Source of the DNA: Bdellovibrio svalbardensis
Lineage (GTDB): Bacteria > Bdellovibrionota > Bdellovibrionia > Bdellovibrionales > Bdellovibrionaceae
Direction: 5' to 3'
DNA: 64,000 nucleotides
NCBI RefSeq assembly: GCF_029531655.1
Contig: NZ_JANRMI010000005.1
Location: forward strand, 1 to 64,000
A model generated the notes under the pieces. The model searched no databases. It was not told the DNA's origin and saw only the letters and a program-made list of their open reading frames with translations. Shown here in pieces: positions 35,572 through 43,762 of this stretch; the first letter of the stretch is position 1, and each line of letters starts with the position of its first letter. The position numbers and the translations under genes are program-made.

Positions 35572-36483
35572 CTAAGCTCCTCGAGCCACCGCTGCCGTCG
35601 TGGCTTTTCCAATTTCTTTATTTAAGGCATCCTCTGCCAAGGCCTCGACCGCATCACGATGCTCGTCAAAAGGTCTTTCATGCTCAGGATATTTGTTATT
35701 ATCACTTCTGTACCACAGAAGATCCAATGCACTTTCAAAACGATCTATCATCGAAACGTAAGATCTTTCCGGGCTAAAAATCACATTCGTGATATGAGCC
35801 AATAATGAAAAAATAATACCTGCGATCGAAGTTCCCATGGCATACGAGATCTCATGAAGGAAGCGATCCATCACATTTTTGGTGTTTTCCATATCCTGCA
35901 GGTTCATAGTGCCCAACTCTGATAAACCTCCGGCGATACCGATGAAGGTTCCCAAGATACCGGCTACCACAAAAAGACCTGGAAGAATGGAAATCAAATC
36001 ATTCAAACCGGTCATCGGCAGAATGCCGAACACACGATTAAAACAAGGATTGTGCTGGAAAGTGGCTTTCGTGATGTTAAGAAGCTTCGGATTGTTCTCA
36101 CTCCACTTCAGAAACTTCACTTGTTTCAAAATATCCTTCACCAGCCAAGCACAGCCTTGGCGCACCAAAAAGACCCTGTCACTGGCAGCCATAACAGCAT
36201 CTGGACGGCGTCGTTTCATGCGATCGCGAATCTCAAACACCTCGTAATAGGTGCGTTCTAGGGTCTTTTTCGCCAAAACATAAAAAGAAACATCATTCAC
36301 TTTGCCAGGGATTTCAGATTCAATAAAACGATTCACACGTTTTTCAAATTCTTTCGCAAACCATTCATGACGACGAACTGTGTAGTAAATCATCGCACGG
36401 AAAAATAAGCCTGCGACAAACACTGCTGCCATCGCATATGGCAGGATCAAGATAAAATATTCTGCTGCAATCTTCTTATTCAC
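35572..36483 (-). CDS. MotA/TolQ/ExbB-like proton channel protein
   Basis: 303 residues, GTG start with GGTGGG just upstream. One TM at the N-terminus (YFILILPYAMAAVFVAGLFF, about 8-28), a large cytoplasmic loop of about 130 residues, then two TMs at about 165-190 and 210-240 carrying the family signature (GLFVVAGILGTFIGIAGGL; ISYAMGTSIAGIIFSLLAHI). The C-terminal tail of about 55 residues is charged. This is the MotA/TolQ/ExbB layout with the conserved GTFIGI region that lines the ion path. It starts 13 bp after the MotB-like stop, so the two should form a stator-like complex in the inner membrane. Confidence 0.87.
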   Translation of the reverse strand: MNKKIAAEYFILILPYAMAAVFVAGLFFRAMIYYTVRRHEWFAKEFEKRVNRFIESEIPGKVNDVSFYVLAKKTLERTYYEVFEIRDRMKRRRPDAVMAASDRVFLVRQGCAWLVKDILKQVKFLKWSENNPKLLNITKATFQHNPCFNRVFGILPMTGLNDLISILPGLFVVAGILGTFIGIAGGLSELGTMNLQDMENTKNVMDRFLHEISYAMGTSIAGIIFSLLAHITNVIFSPERSYVSMIDRFESALDLLWYRSDNNKYPEHERPFDEHRDAVEALAEDALNKEIGKATTAAVARGA

Positions 36484-36496
36484 AACCCACCCACCT

Positions 36497-38137
36497 TTAT
36501 TTCTTTGTATCCATACTAAAACGAATAATAACTCTTTGTGCCTTCTTACAGTCGTTCTGCTTACAGAACTCAGCCGCCGTTGCGATGTTGCGATTCGGCA
36601 CCTTCATCACTTCCAAGAATGAACGTCCCGAGACCTTCATTCTTGCAAGCAATTCTCTTTGATGATCGAACTTCATATTTTGCTCATCGAGCATATAACT
36701 AAAGATGGAATTCGCACGGCGATAGCTCAAATCCATGTTGTACTTCAAAGCCTGCTTGTCTTCTGGCTTTGCACTTTGCGGATCAATGAAACGACCCTGA
36801 TAAGTTGGCGAAGCAAATCCGATAATTTCTACTGCGGAAATTTTATCTGACACTTTCGGATTGCCGAAAAGTGAACGGGAATAGATCGGCATCGCTTTTT
36901 CCAACACGCCTTTCATTTCCGATTTCAGGCGGTCTGAGTCACTTTCAAAATAAGCCTGGCCAAAATCTAAAACCACATCGCCAGTTTGCAAATCAATGTC
37001 CGCTTTAACCCCCGCTTTGGCGAAACCTTTTTGGATCTCTCCCGCTACTGACTTACGCGCTTCAATTTCTGCTTTGGCTTTTGCGAGCTGCCCCTGTGTG
37101 GCGTTCAATTGACCTTCCGTCGAATTCAATTTTCCAATAGTGGCATTCAACTGCCCCTTGGTGGCATCCAAAGCCCCGCGAGTTGAATTGAGCTGCCCCT
37201 CGGTGGATGCCAGCTTGCCTTGAGTTGCGGCCAACTGACCCTTGGCATTTGCCAACTGCCCTTGAGCGGCGCCCAACTGACCTTTCGCCTCACCCAGTTT
37301 TCCTTCAAGGCCACGCGCCTCGCCCTCTTTCTGAGCCAGCATACCCTGAGTCTTTTGCAACTCGCCTTGAGTTTGACCCAACTGTGCATTGGTTTGTTGA
37401 AGTTGTGCTTGATACTGAGCATTGGCATTTGAAAGAGCGGTCACCTTTTGGTGAGCATCACTTCTAACCTGGGCCATTCTTTTTTCGAAATGGGCCTTCG
37501 TCATTTTATTCATCTTGTAGGCTGCACGAATCTCATCAAGACGTTTTTGCAAAGCCTGTTGTGTCTCTTGAATCTGTTTTTCGCCTTGGGCAATCAGCTG
37601 TTTCTTGGTTTCAACATCTTTCTGCAAAGTCGTAATCTGACCTTCTTTGGTTTCGATTTCGACGTCTTGCTCTTTGATAAGATCATCACGATTCAGGATT
37701 TTTGATTTCGCCATCTTGTTCGAATTCAAAACATTGCGTACCATTTGTTGGTACTTATTAAGAGCTTTGACCTTTTTTTCGTTCTCCAAGGCTTCCTTCA
37801 CAAGACGATCTTTTTCTGTCTTGGTGTCCTCTTGAAGAAGAGTCAACTTATCCATAAGTTCCTGGTACTCCTGCACTTCGTCCTTCGGAGCCTGATTGGC
37901 TAAGTAGTCATTCTTGACTGACTCATACATCTTAAGCTGATGCTCCAACTCTTCGACTTGCATCGTGAGCTTCTGATTCTCAACCTGACTTCGCAAAGCG
38001 TCCGTTCCCGTCCTGAGACTTGAGACCACATATAAGAGCAAAAAAATCGTGCTCAGACCTAAGAAAAGGTCTGAATACGAGGTCCAAAAACTGTCCTGAG
38101 AATGACTTTCTTTGTGTTTTTCATAGTTAAACGCCAT
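36497..38137 (-). CDS. MotB-like protein with extended heptad-repeat coiled coil and OmpA-like end
   Basis: 546 residues. A short cytoplasmic start is followed by a single TM helix with the ion-carrying Asp expected of MotB/TolR/ExbD-type subunits (WTSYSDLFLGLSTIFLLLYV, Asp23). Residues 45-360 are coiled coil, including eleven consecutive seven-residue units of the type GQLxxTx (37071-37301 in DNA). The C-terminal 170 residues resemble an OmpA/MotB peptidoglycan-binding domain (DVVLDFGQAYFESDSDRLKS; LSYRRANSIFSYML), but the usual GHTD is GFASP, so the binding Asp is absent while the Arg is kept. ATG at 38137 preferred to the GTG at 38146. First gene of the operon. Confidence 0.85.
   Translation of the reverse strand: MAFNYEKHKESHSQDSFWTSYSDLFLGLSTIFLLLYVVSSLRTGTDALRSQVENQKLTMQVEELEHQLKMYESVKNDYLANQAPKDEVQEYQELMDKLTLLQEDTKTEKDRLVKEALENEKKVKALNKYQQMVRNVLNSNKMAKSKILNRDDLIKEQDVEIETKEGQITTLQKDVETKKQLIAQGEKQIQETQQALQKRLDEIRAAYKMNKMTKAHFEKRMAQVRSDAHQKVTALSNANAQYQAQLQQTNAQLGQTQGELQKTQGMLAQKEGEARGLEGKLGEAKGQLGAAQGQLANAKGQLAATQGKLASTEGQLNSTRGALDATKGQLNATIGKLNSTEGQLNATQGQLAKAKAEIEARKSVAGEIQKGFAKAGVKADIDLQTGDVVLDFGQAYFESDSDRLKSEMKGVLEKAMPIYSRSLFGNPKVSDKISAVEIIGFASPTYQGRFIDPQSAKPEDKQALKYNMDLSYRRANSIFSYMLDEQNMKFDHQRELLARMKVSGRSFLEVMKVPNRNIATAAEFCKQNDCKKAQRVIIRFSMDTKK
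37071..37301 (-). repeat. In-frame 21-bp tandem repeats (11 heptads)
   Basis: Eleven units of 7 codons, each close to G-[QK]-L-x-[AS]-[TA]-x, as in GQLNATQ, GKLNSTE and GQLAATQ, lie in the MotB-like gene. Unit boundaries are exact at 21 bp with base differences between copies, so this is an older array rather than a fresh slippage product. Confidence 0.85.
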
Positions 38138-38276
38138 AACAAACACACCCCACCTAAACTAAAGAATAGCAGGCTTGGAACCAATTCGTTCGTCCCAAAA
38201 ACAGAAACCTGTATGTTTCTTTTCGTCGGAATGGCGAATAACTTTACACACTACAAATGTTCGAAAGGAAGTGGAT

Positions 38277-38492
38277 TCATTTGTCCGTAGATTGTCTATC
38301 TTTTTTCCAAGGACAATGACGACAACCCGAATTACAACAGTGGCCTCTTTTCAAATGAAAGAGTTTTGTGAACACCAAATAGCCGGTTGCGGGGTCGAGG
38401 TAGGACTCTTGCCCCTGCTCACAGGCTTTATCATGAATTTCTAGAACGCGAGGATCGAGGTTTGCTTCAATAGCGTCGTTCGCATCATTCAT
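38277..38492 (-). CDS. DUF5522 small cysteine protein
   Basis: 71 residues. Central LDPATGYLVFTKLFHLKRGHCCNSGCRHCPW matches the short DUF5522 family, whose CC-x-x-GCRHCPW cluster looks like a metal site. No function known. Cytoplasmic. It lies 9 bp after the Rrf2 regulator gene on the same strand, so it may be under its control. Confidence 0.85.
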   Translation of the reverse strand: MNDANDAIEANLDPRVLEIHDKACEQGQESYLDPATGYLVFTKLFHLKRGHCCNSGCRHCPWKKDRQSTDK

Positions 38493-38501
38493 TGTTAGGA
38501 A

Positions 38502-38909
38502 TTAAACTTTTGCGGTGAGATCAGAAAGTTTGATCTTAGATAAATAGGTCATGGAGCTGTTCTCAAGGCCTTGAGCAACTTCGCTGAATATATTCTTCAT
38601 CGAACAGCTCACTGCACAGAGTTTTTGGGGTTCGCTTTCACGACAATTGATCAATGCCTTATTGGAAACGGCCTTATAGATATCTTTCAAAGATACTTCC
38701 TTGGGAGACTTCACCATGCGAACTCCCCCGGCCTTTCCCTTAAACGACTCTATAAGTCCCGCCTCAACCATCTTTGCCAAAAGACGACGTACCACCGTGG
38801 GGTTTGTACGAATGCTTTTTGCCAAATACTCAGACGTCATCAACTCCCCGGCATTGTATGCCAGGAGGGTCATTATATGGACTGAGGCGGCGAAACGTTG
38901 ATCTAACAT
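38502..38909 (-). CDS. Rrf2 family transcriptional regulator
   Basis: 135 residues from MLDQRFAASVHIMTLLAY; further upstream Met codons give an unlikely hydrophobic extension. Winged helix with STEYLAKSIRTNPTVVRRLLAKM-type recognition region (LMTSEYLAKSIRTNPTVVRR) and the wing FKGKAGGVRMVKSP. Three Cys in CRESEPQKLCAVSC are placed as in the cluster-binding Rrf2 members (IscR, NsrR, RsrR), so iron-sulfur or redox sensing is likely. Divergent from the nitroreductase 219 bp away, its probable target together with the DUF5522 gene. Confidence 0.88.
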   Translation of the reverse strand: MLDQRFAASVHIMTLLAYNAGELMTSEYLAKSIRTNPTVVRRLLAKMVEAGLIESFKGKAGGVRMVKSPKEVSLKDIYKAVSNKALINCRESEPQKLCAVSCSMKNIFSEVAQGLENSSMTYLSKIKLSDLTAKV

Positions 38910-39128
38910 GGGACAAAGTATAGCGCAGGAATCAAAAAGAAACAATATCAGGGACATAACAGCGCCCAATTGACTCCATTTCATGAGTTTTCCTTAATTG
39001 TAACTTTAACTGTTGCATTTAAAAGAAACCTCCTGCATATTGTGTTCATGTTAGGCACATTAAGCTATTTGACTATTAGTCCGCCTCAAAGGCAGCCCCA
39101 AGACATGCAAAGGAATAGGAGACCCTCA

Positions 39129-39770
39129 ATGACACATGCAAAAATCCAAGAAGCCCTCGAGTGGCGTTACGCTACGAAGAAATTTGATTCCACTAAAAAA
39201 ATATCAGCCCAAGATTGGAAGACTCTGACTGATTCTTTGACCCTGGCGCCTTCTTCGTATGGCATTCAGCCTTGGAAGTTCTTAGTTATCGAGAACCCTG
39301 CTGTGCGTGAGCAACTTAAGCCGGTCTCTTGGGGGCAAACCCAAGTCACAGATGCCAGCCACTATGTGGTGTTCCTCTATAAAGAAACTATGGATGAGGC
39401 TTTTGTTCAGAAGTATATCAATCGCATCGCAGAAGTCCGTGGAGCCCCTCTCGAGGCACTTGATGGATACAAAGAAATGATGGTGAACAATTTAGTGAAA
39501 GCTCCTGAAGAGAAGATCCGCGTGTGGTCGCAACGTCAGGCGTATATTGCCATGGGTTTCTTGTTAGAAACGGCAGCACTTTTAAAGATTGATGCAACTC
39601 CGATGGAGGGCTTCGATCCTGCTGCTTACGATAAAATCCTGGGCCTTGAAGGCACGGGATGGAAATCTGTCGCCACAGTCGCTTTGGGATATCGACATTC
39701 CGAAGATTCATACCAAAATCTCAAAAAAGTTCGTTTCGCCGATGAAGCTCTCATCGAGTATGTGAAGTAA
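39129..39770 (+). CDS. NAD(P)H-dependent nitroreductase (NfsB-like)
   Basis: 213 residues. FMN enzyme of the nitroreductase family: RYATKKFDSTKKISAQDW near the N-terminus, SLTLAPSSYGIQPWKFLVIE (FMN binding), QAYIAMGFLLETAALLKIDATPMEGFDP and VATVALGYRHSEDSYQ. Closest to NfsB/YfkO types that reduce nitroaromatics and quinones. Start at 39129 (GGAG 7 bp upstream); the open frame upstream to 38970 overlaps the Rrf2 promoter region and has no likeness. Followed by a repeat hairpin and a terminator. Confidence 0.92.
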   Translation: MTHAKIQEALEWRYATKKFDSTKKISAQDWKTLTDSLTLAPSSYGIQPWKFLVIENPAVREQLKPVSWGQTQVTDASHYVVFLYKETMDEAFVQKYINRIAEVRGAPLEALDGYKEMMVNNLVKAPEEKIRVWSQRQAYIAMGFLLETAALLKIDATPMEGFDPAAYDKILGLEGTGWKSVATVALGYRHSEDSYQNLKKVRFADEALIEYVK

Positions 39771-39778
39771 CCCTCCAT

Positions 39779-39797
39779 ACTCCGACTTTGTCGGAGT
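39779..39797. repeat. Dispersed hairpin ACTCCGAC-TTT-GTCGGAGT
   Basis: Perfect 8-bp stem, 8 bp after the nitroreductase stop, same stem as the repeat at 2527-2545. Confidence 0.65.
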
Positions 39798-39814
39798 AAC
39801 CCCTCCTCCAGTAG

Positions 39815-39849
39815 GCCCTGCGCGAGATTCCTCCCGCGCGGGGCTTTTT
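39815..39849 (+). terminator. Terminator of the nitroreductase gene
   Basis: GCCCTGCGCG and CGCGCGGGGC form a GC-rich stem (one mismatch) around a 10-nt loop, followed by TTTTT. Confidence 0.85.
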
Positions 39850-39901
39850 CTAAACTCAGCTCATATCTGCTCCACTTTTTTCCTTTTCTATTAAGATCTC
39901 A

Positions 39902-40267
39902 ATGGAAGAGTCCGAGAAGCCAGATATGCCAATGACTGTGTTCTTTATTGATGATGAATCCGTCCTGTGTGATTGCTTTGCTGATGAGTTCAGTGATCCT
40001 GGAATCACTGTCAAAACTTTCTCGGATCCCAAACTGGCCCTTGCCGAAATTCTGAAAAACCCACCAGACTTGATTTTTCTGGACTATCGCATGCCGGGAG
40101 TTACTGGCGAAGAATTGGCGACACAAATGCCCTCAGAAATTCCCAAATTTTTGGTCACTGGCGAGCTCAATATGAAAACAACATTCCCTTTCACTGCCAT
40201 ACTGAAAAAACCTTTTGAGTATGAGGCAATTCGAGCAATTCTGGATAAAAAGAAAAGTGCCGCTTAG
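39902..40267 (+). CDS. Single-domain response regulator
   Basis: 121 residues, a stand-alone receiver: FFIDDES (acidic pair), PDLIFLDYRMPGVTGEE (phosphoacceptor Asp), FLVTGELN and the Lys in ILKKPFEYEAI. Phosphorylated by a histidine kinase and acts by protein contact, as there is no output domain. The first 10 residues could be trimmed to MPMTVFF; no good ribosome binding site distinguishes the two. Probably belongs with the signalling cluster to 43.6 kb. Confidence 0.9.
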   Translation: MEESEKPDMPMTVFFIDDESVLCDCFADEFSDPGITVKTFSDPKLALAEILKNPPDLIFLDYRMPGVTGEELATQMPSEIPKFLVTGELNMKTTFPFTAILKKPFEYEAIRAILDKKKSAA

Positions 40268-40278
40268 TCTATATAAAC

Positions 40279-40857
40279 TCAGCGCCTTAAACTACTAAAG
40301 CGCTGCAAAGTCTCTTCGAATTTTACTACACGTTCCATTATTGTTTGAAAGGCTTCGTTTTCAGAAATATCAGGGAAAATTCTTTGCAGTTTTCGAAGCT
40401 TGCCGTCAATAACTGCAAGATCATTAACAAGTTCATGCTTAAAAAAGCCAATCTGCTCCTTCAGCACCTCAATCTCACTCCAACAAAGCAGATTCAACAA
40501 CCTCGCAACGATCACCGTATCCGGCACCAAGCTTAGAGATAGAACCTCACAACCCTCGAAGTCCATACCTCTCAATTTGTCTGCAGAAACACTTTCCTCT
40601 ACCAAATTTAAAATCGGCAATTTAAAAAGCTTTCGGTCACTCTTGCGGCGCTCAAAAACTCTTTCACAGCCCATTCCCTCCATGACCAGTAAATCCGGAA
40701 CGGTCAGTGCCATGGACGAAATAACGTCTTCCTGATCCGAGAAGGCTCGAACCCTTGCCTCATAGGCTAAAAACAACCCGGCAAGACGCAGTTGGAGATC
40801 CTTATTTTTAGATACAATAAAGATATCTTTACCTTTTAGCTTTCGATCTAAGTTCAT
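40279..40857 (-). CDS. Degenerate receiver-domain protein (Glu in place of phospho-Asp)
   Basis: 192 residues. Residues 1-115 follow the receiver fold (DIFIVSKNKDLQLRLAGLFLAYEARVRAFSDQED; ALTVPDLLVMEGMG; LPILNLVEES), but the acidic pair is replaced by SKNKD, the phosphoacceptor reads Glu and the conserved Lys is not found. A helical C-terminal part (IEVLKEQIGFFKHELVNDLAVIDGKLRKLQ) looks like a histidine-phosphotransfer or kinase-dimerisation helix with HE-L-N. It may be locked in an active-like state by the Glu. Start at 40857 (AAGG upstream) rather than 41034. Follows the solute-binding protein gene by 17 bp. Confidence 0.72.
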   Translation of the reverse strand: MNLDRKLKGKDIFIVSKNKDLQLRLAGLFLAYEARVRAFSDQEDVISSMALTVPDLLVMEGMGCERVFERRKSDRKLFKLPILNLVEESVSADKLRGMDFEGCEVLSLSLVPDTVIVARLLNLLCWSEIEVLKEQIGFFKHELVNDLAVIDGKLRKLQRIFPDISENEAFQTIMERVVKFEETLQRFSSLRR

Positions 40858-40874
40858 AGGACCTTCCACTGAAC

Positions 40875-41657
40875 CTAAGGTTTTTCCCTTGAAATTCCAT
40901 AACTTTGAAAAATGGCTTCGAGCTCTTTGGTTTTGCGCATTTTTCGAAGTCCCTCGGAAAATATTTTTGCATACTCTTTGGATTTTGGATTTCGAGGAGA
41001 AAAAGCAATATACATTGGGGCCGACGGCAAACATCCCGCCAGCTGCATTTTTATTCCCTGAAGATCCCTATTATTTTTTAAATTATAATCGACGACACTC
41101 TTGTCTTCCACGATCACATCGTTTCGCAAGTCTGCCATCTTTTTTAAAAGTTTCGCAGTCGTCCCCACCCCAGCCACAAAATCAATTCGTGCAGAGTCAT
41201 TTTTCTTTCGGGCGATATATGCATCCAGCGGCTCACCATAGGTGTAATCCTGGACCGCTCCCAACAGAACATTACTCAGTGAAGAGATGTCCTTATATCG
41301 CCACGCACTCCCCTTGCTAACATAGAAGCATGATTTCTGATCAATGAAAGATTCTTCCGGAAAAATAAAATCTGGAGCATCAAGCTTCAATGCACCAACG
41401 ATCGCAACAAACTTCCCATTTCTGGTGTCCGACACCGCCCTCGCCCAGTTTACTTTCTCATATGTGACCTGGTGACCATGAGCCGCAAAAACTTTTTTGG
41501 CGACATCAAGAAAAACGCCGGGTTTTTCATTCGTAGATTCACAAGAGAAAGGACACCAGGGATCGGCTGCAATTTTAATTTCGTCAGCAAATGAATGCTG
41601 CGAACAAAGAATCAGAGTAAATTTGAATATGACAGAAACAACCGGATGAATCCTCAC
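40875..41657 (-). CDS. Periplasmic solute-binding protein, family 3
   Basis: 260 residues, GTG start with GGAGGAGTT. Signal peptide to about residue 24 (CSQHSFA). SBP_bac_3-type fold: IKIAADPWCPFSCESTNEKPGVFLDVAKKVFAAHG, VNWARAVSDTRNGKFVAIVGA, YTYGEPLDAYI and KIFSEGLRKMRKTKELEAIFQSYG. Similar in length and style to the orphan at 19604. No transporter genes nearby; it is next to signalling genes and divergent from a histidine kinase with an extracytoplasmic domain, so it may act as the ligand-binding part of a sensor. Confidence 0.85.
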   Translation of the reverse strand: MRIHPVVSVIFKFTLILCSQHSFADEIKIAADPWCPFSCESTNEKPGVFLDVAKKVFAAHGHQVTYEKVNWARAVSDTRNGKFVAIVGALKLDAPDFIFPEESFIDQKSCFYVSKGSAWRYKDISSLSNVLLGAVQDYTYGEPLDAYIARKKNDSARIDFVAGVGTTAKLLKKMADLRNDVIVEDKSVVDYNLKNNRDLQGIKMQLAGCLPSAPMYIAFSPRNPKSKEYAKIFSEGLRKMRKTKELEAIFQSYGISREKP

Positions 41658-41719
41658 AACTCCTCCTGCGTGTTCATTTAGCGTAATGCTTTTTTGAATT
41701 TCTGTCGATAGCCACTAGG

Positions 41720-43195
41720 ATGAAACGATTTAATGGCCTCATTGACAACCTCGATCTCGCAACCAAACTTTTGGTCGTGGTTTTCATCGGGATCTTGGGT
41801 CCCATGGGAAGTCAGGCAATATTTGAGTACCAACGTCGCTGTAACGAAGTCGATGCCTCTTTTGATGCCACCGTGAATGAGACTCTGACGACTTTGACGA
41901 CAAGCTTGGAAGGACCTCTTTGGAACTTCTCCTCCGACGGGCAAATCTTGGTTGAACGACTAGTTTTTAATCCCATCGTCAAAGGTATAGTGGTCTACGA
42001 TTCGAATATGAAGATTTTCGCAAATTACTCATCTTCAAGTTGGAACATGAAAAAGGCCTCCGAAATTGAAACGCATGATTCAAAAGTAACTCACAACAAT
42101 CGCACCATCGGGTTTCTTTCCGTTCACTTCTCACTGGAGGAAAAGACCCGTCAAAAATATTTTATTGCCATGGAGGTCATGGCAACTTCCTTTCTCTCAA
42201 TTTGCGCCACCCTCTTCTTTGTCTTTCTTCTGATCCGATACGTCTTCCTTTCAAAAATCCTTCGCTTGCGCGGTGACGCTGAAAAATTGAGAAAACGCGA
42301 AATGAAAGACAGCTTTCACTGGCATTCCGGAGATGAGCTCAATGAAATTGGCATCATTCTCGACGAGGCGCGGGCAACACTCACCGGACTCTTTGACGAT
42401 ATTGATCGTCGCAATCATGAACTTTCAACTTTGAACACAGAGTTGGAAAAAAGAGTCGAGGAAAGATCGAAGCAAGCCGAGGAGGCTGCACGCCTTGCTT
42501 CACTGAGTGAAATGGCCTGTGGCATCGCCCACGAGATTAACAATCCCTTGGCGATCATCTCCGCCAAGTCCCGAAAAATCCGCAGGCTCTGTGACCAAGG
42601 CCACGCTGAGACGAATCAGTTGCAGCAGGAATTTGAGACCATTGACTCAACTATTTTAAGGATTTCAAAAATAATAAACGGCCTGCGCACTTTTTCCCGC
42701 AATGGCTCTACAGACCCGTTTGAAAACACAACGGTGAAGTCCATCCTCGACGATGCCTTGGCTCTCTGCCAGGTTCGCTTCCGCAGCCATGAGATAGATC
42801 TCAGGCTGAATGCCTTTGACTACCAAATGGCGATTGCCTGTCGACCGGTGCAACTGGGGCAAGTGGTACTGAACTTGCTCAACAACTCTTTTGATGCGAT
42901 TGAATCCCTGCCTAAAAAGTGGGTCGAACTGAATGTTCAGGATCTTGGAAGCGAGATTGAAATCTCGGTGAAAGACAGCGGTTCCGGAGTTCCTGAAGAG
43001 GTGTCACGAAAACTCATGGAGCCCTTTTTTACAACCAAGGCGGTGGGCAAAGGCACTGGCTTAGGTCTCAGCATAAGCAAAGGCATCATAGATGCGCACC
43101 ATGGAACCCTCTACTATGACAAGGATTCTGAAAACACCCGGTTCGTCATCCGACTGCCAAAAAGTCACTCGTTGGATGATTTCAGAGCTGCCTAA
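41720..43195 (+). CDS. Membrane histidine kinase
   Basis: 491 residues. TM1 at about 14-34, a periplasmic sensor region of about 105 residues, TM2 at about 155-178 and a HAMP-like linker with [20 protein letters not shown] coiled coil precedes a HisKA-type dimerisation domain with [19 protein letters not shown] (phosphoacceptor His near 270), then HATPase: N box [18 protein letters not shown]1 KDSGSGVP, F box PFFTT, G2 KGTGLGLSI. The sensor region with [22 protein letters not shown] recalls other kinases where it binds partners or small ligands. Convergent with a single-domain receiver, its likely substrate. Confidence 0.93.
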   Translation: MKRFNGLIDNLDLATKLLVVVFIGILGPMGSQAIFEYQRRCNEVDASFDATVNETLTTLTTSLEGPLWNFSSDGQILVERLVFNPIVKGIVVYDSNMKIFANYSSSSWNMKKASEIETHDSKVTHNNRTIGFLSVHFSLEEKTRQKYFIAMEVMATSFLSICATLFFVFLLIRYVFLSKILRLRGDAEKLRKREMKDSFHWHSGDELNEIGIILDEARATLTGLFDDIDRRNHELSTLNTELEKRVEERSKQAEEAARLASLSEMACGIAHEINNPLAIISAKSRKIRRLCDQGHAETNQLQQEFETIDSTILRISKIINGLRTFSRNGSTDPFENTTVKSILDDALALCQVRFRSHEIDLRLNAFDYQMAIACRPVQLGQVVLNLLNNSFDAIESLPKKWVELNVQDLGSEIEISVKDSGSGVPEEVSRKLMEPFFTTKAVGKGTGLGLSISKGIIDAHHGTLYYDKDSENTRFVIRLPKSHSLDDFRAA

Positions 43196-43211
43196 TTTTT
43201 TAAATGACAGA

Positions 43212-43613
43212 TCAAGAGACTCGACGGCGACGATGCAGAAAATGCTCTTGAACACTTTGAATCAGCACTTCCTCTTTAACTGGTTTCGCCAGGAATGATG
43301 CAATCTTATATTGATTAATAAGGTTTTGAAACACAGAGTAGTCCGCTCCTGACAGAAAAATAAATGGCAGATAGGCCCAGCGCGGATGCTTCTTAATGGC
43401 CGCCAAAAAATCAATCCCGTCAAAATCCTTCATCATCAGATCTGAAACAATACCTATAACAGGCGCATTGCTTTCAAAGAGAAAATCCAGAGCATCATCC
43501 CCTCGTTGAAACGCCACCACCTTCAATTTGGGAAAACCACGCTCCAGCATGTCAGAGATGATCTCTCTCGCACTCTTGTCATCTTCCAAAAGAACGATCG
43601 TACCTTCTTCCAT
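43212..43613 (-). CDS. Single-domain response regulator
   Basis: 133 residues. A complete receiver: VLLEDDKSARE (acidic pair), PVIGIVSDLMMKDFDGIDFL (phosphoacceptor), PFIFLSGADYS and FLAKPVKEE (Lys). The start at 43613 follows AAGGAG; the frame could begin at 43628. No output domain. Convergent with the kinase gene, 16 bp between stops, so pairing by position is reasonable. Confidence 0.9.
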   Translation of the reverse strand: MEEGTIVLLEDDKSAREIISDMLERGFPKLKVVAFQRGDDALDFLFESNAPVIGIVSDLMMKDFDGIDFLAAIKKHPRWAYLPFIFLSGADYSVFQNLINQYKIASFLAKPVKEEVLIQSVQEHFLHRRRRVS

Positions 43614-43704
43614 GGGATGCTCCTTCAAATTCAGGATATCCCAAGTACCGGGTCATTCCTAGCTCAGGCAAAGTCCAGTCTTCTGATCCATGTATGCTAA
43701 CAAG

Positions 43705-43737
43705 AAAAAACCCAGGTGTTTTGCACCTGGGTTTTTT
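43705..43737. terminator. Bidirectional terminator after smc
   Basis: AAAAAACCCAGGTG, loop TTTTG, CACCTGGGTTTTTT: a 14-bp stem with T-runs on both strands. It terminates smc on the minus strand. Confidence 0.9.
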
Positions 43738-43762
43738 GAATTTATTCATTTTCGATGTGGTC

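Noticed and set aside
37071-37301. Regular 21-bp repeats as a CRISPR array
   Set aside because: There are no spacers; units are contiguous, in frame and encode heptads of a coiled coil.
33471-38137. Calling the MotA/MotB-like operon a Zorya defence system
   Set aside because: ZorA/ZorB-like features exist, but no ZorC, ZorD or ZorE gene is adjacent, and an FHA protein with a TM is not part of known Zorya types.
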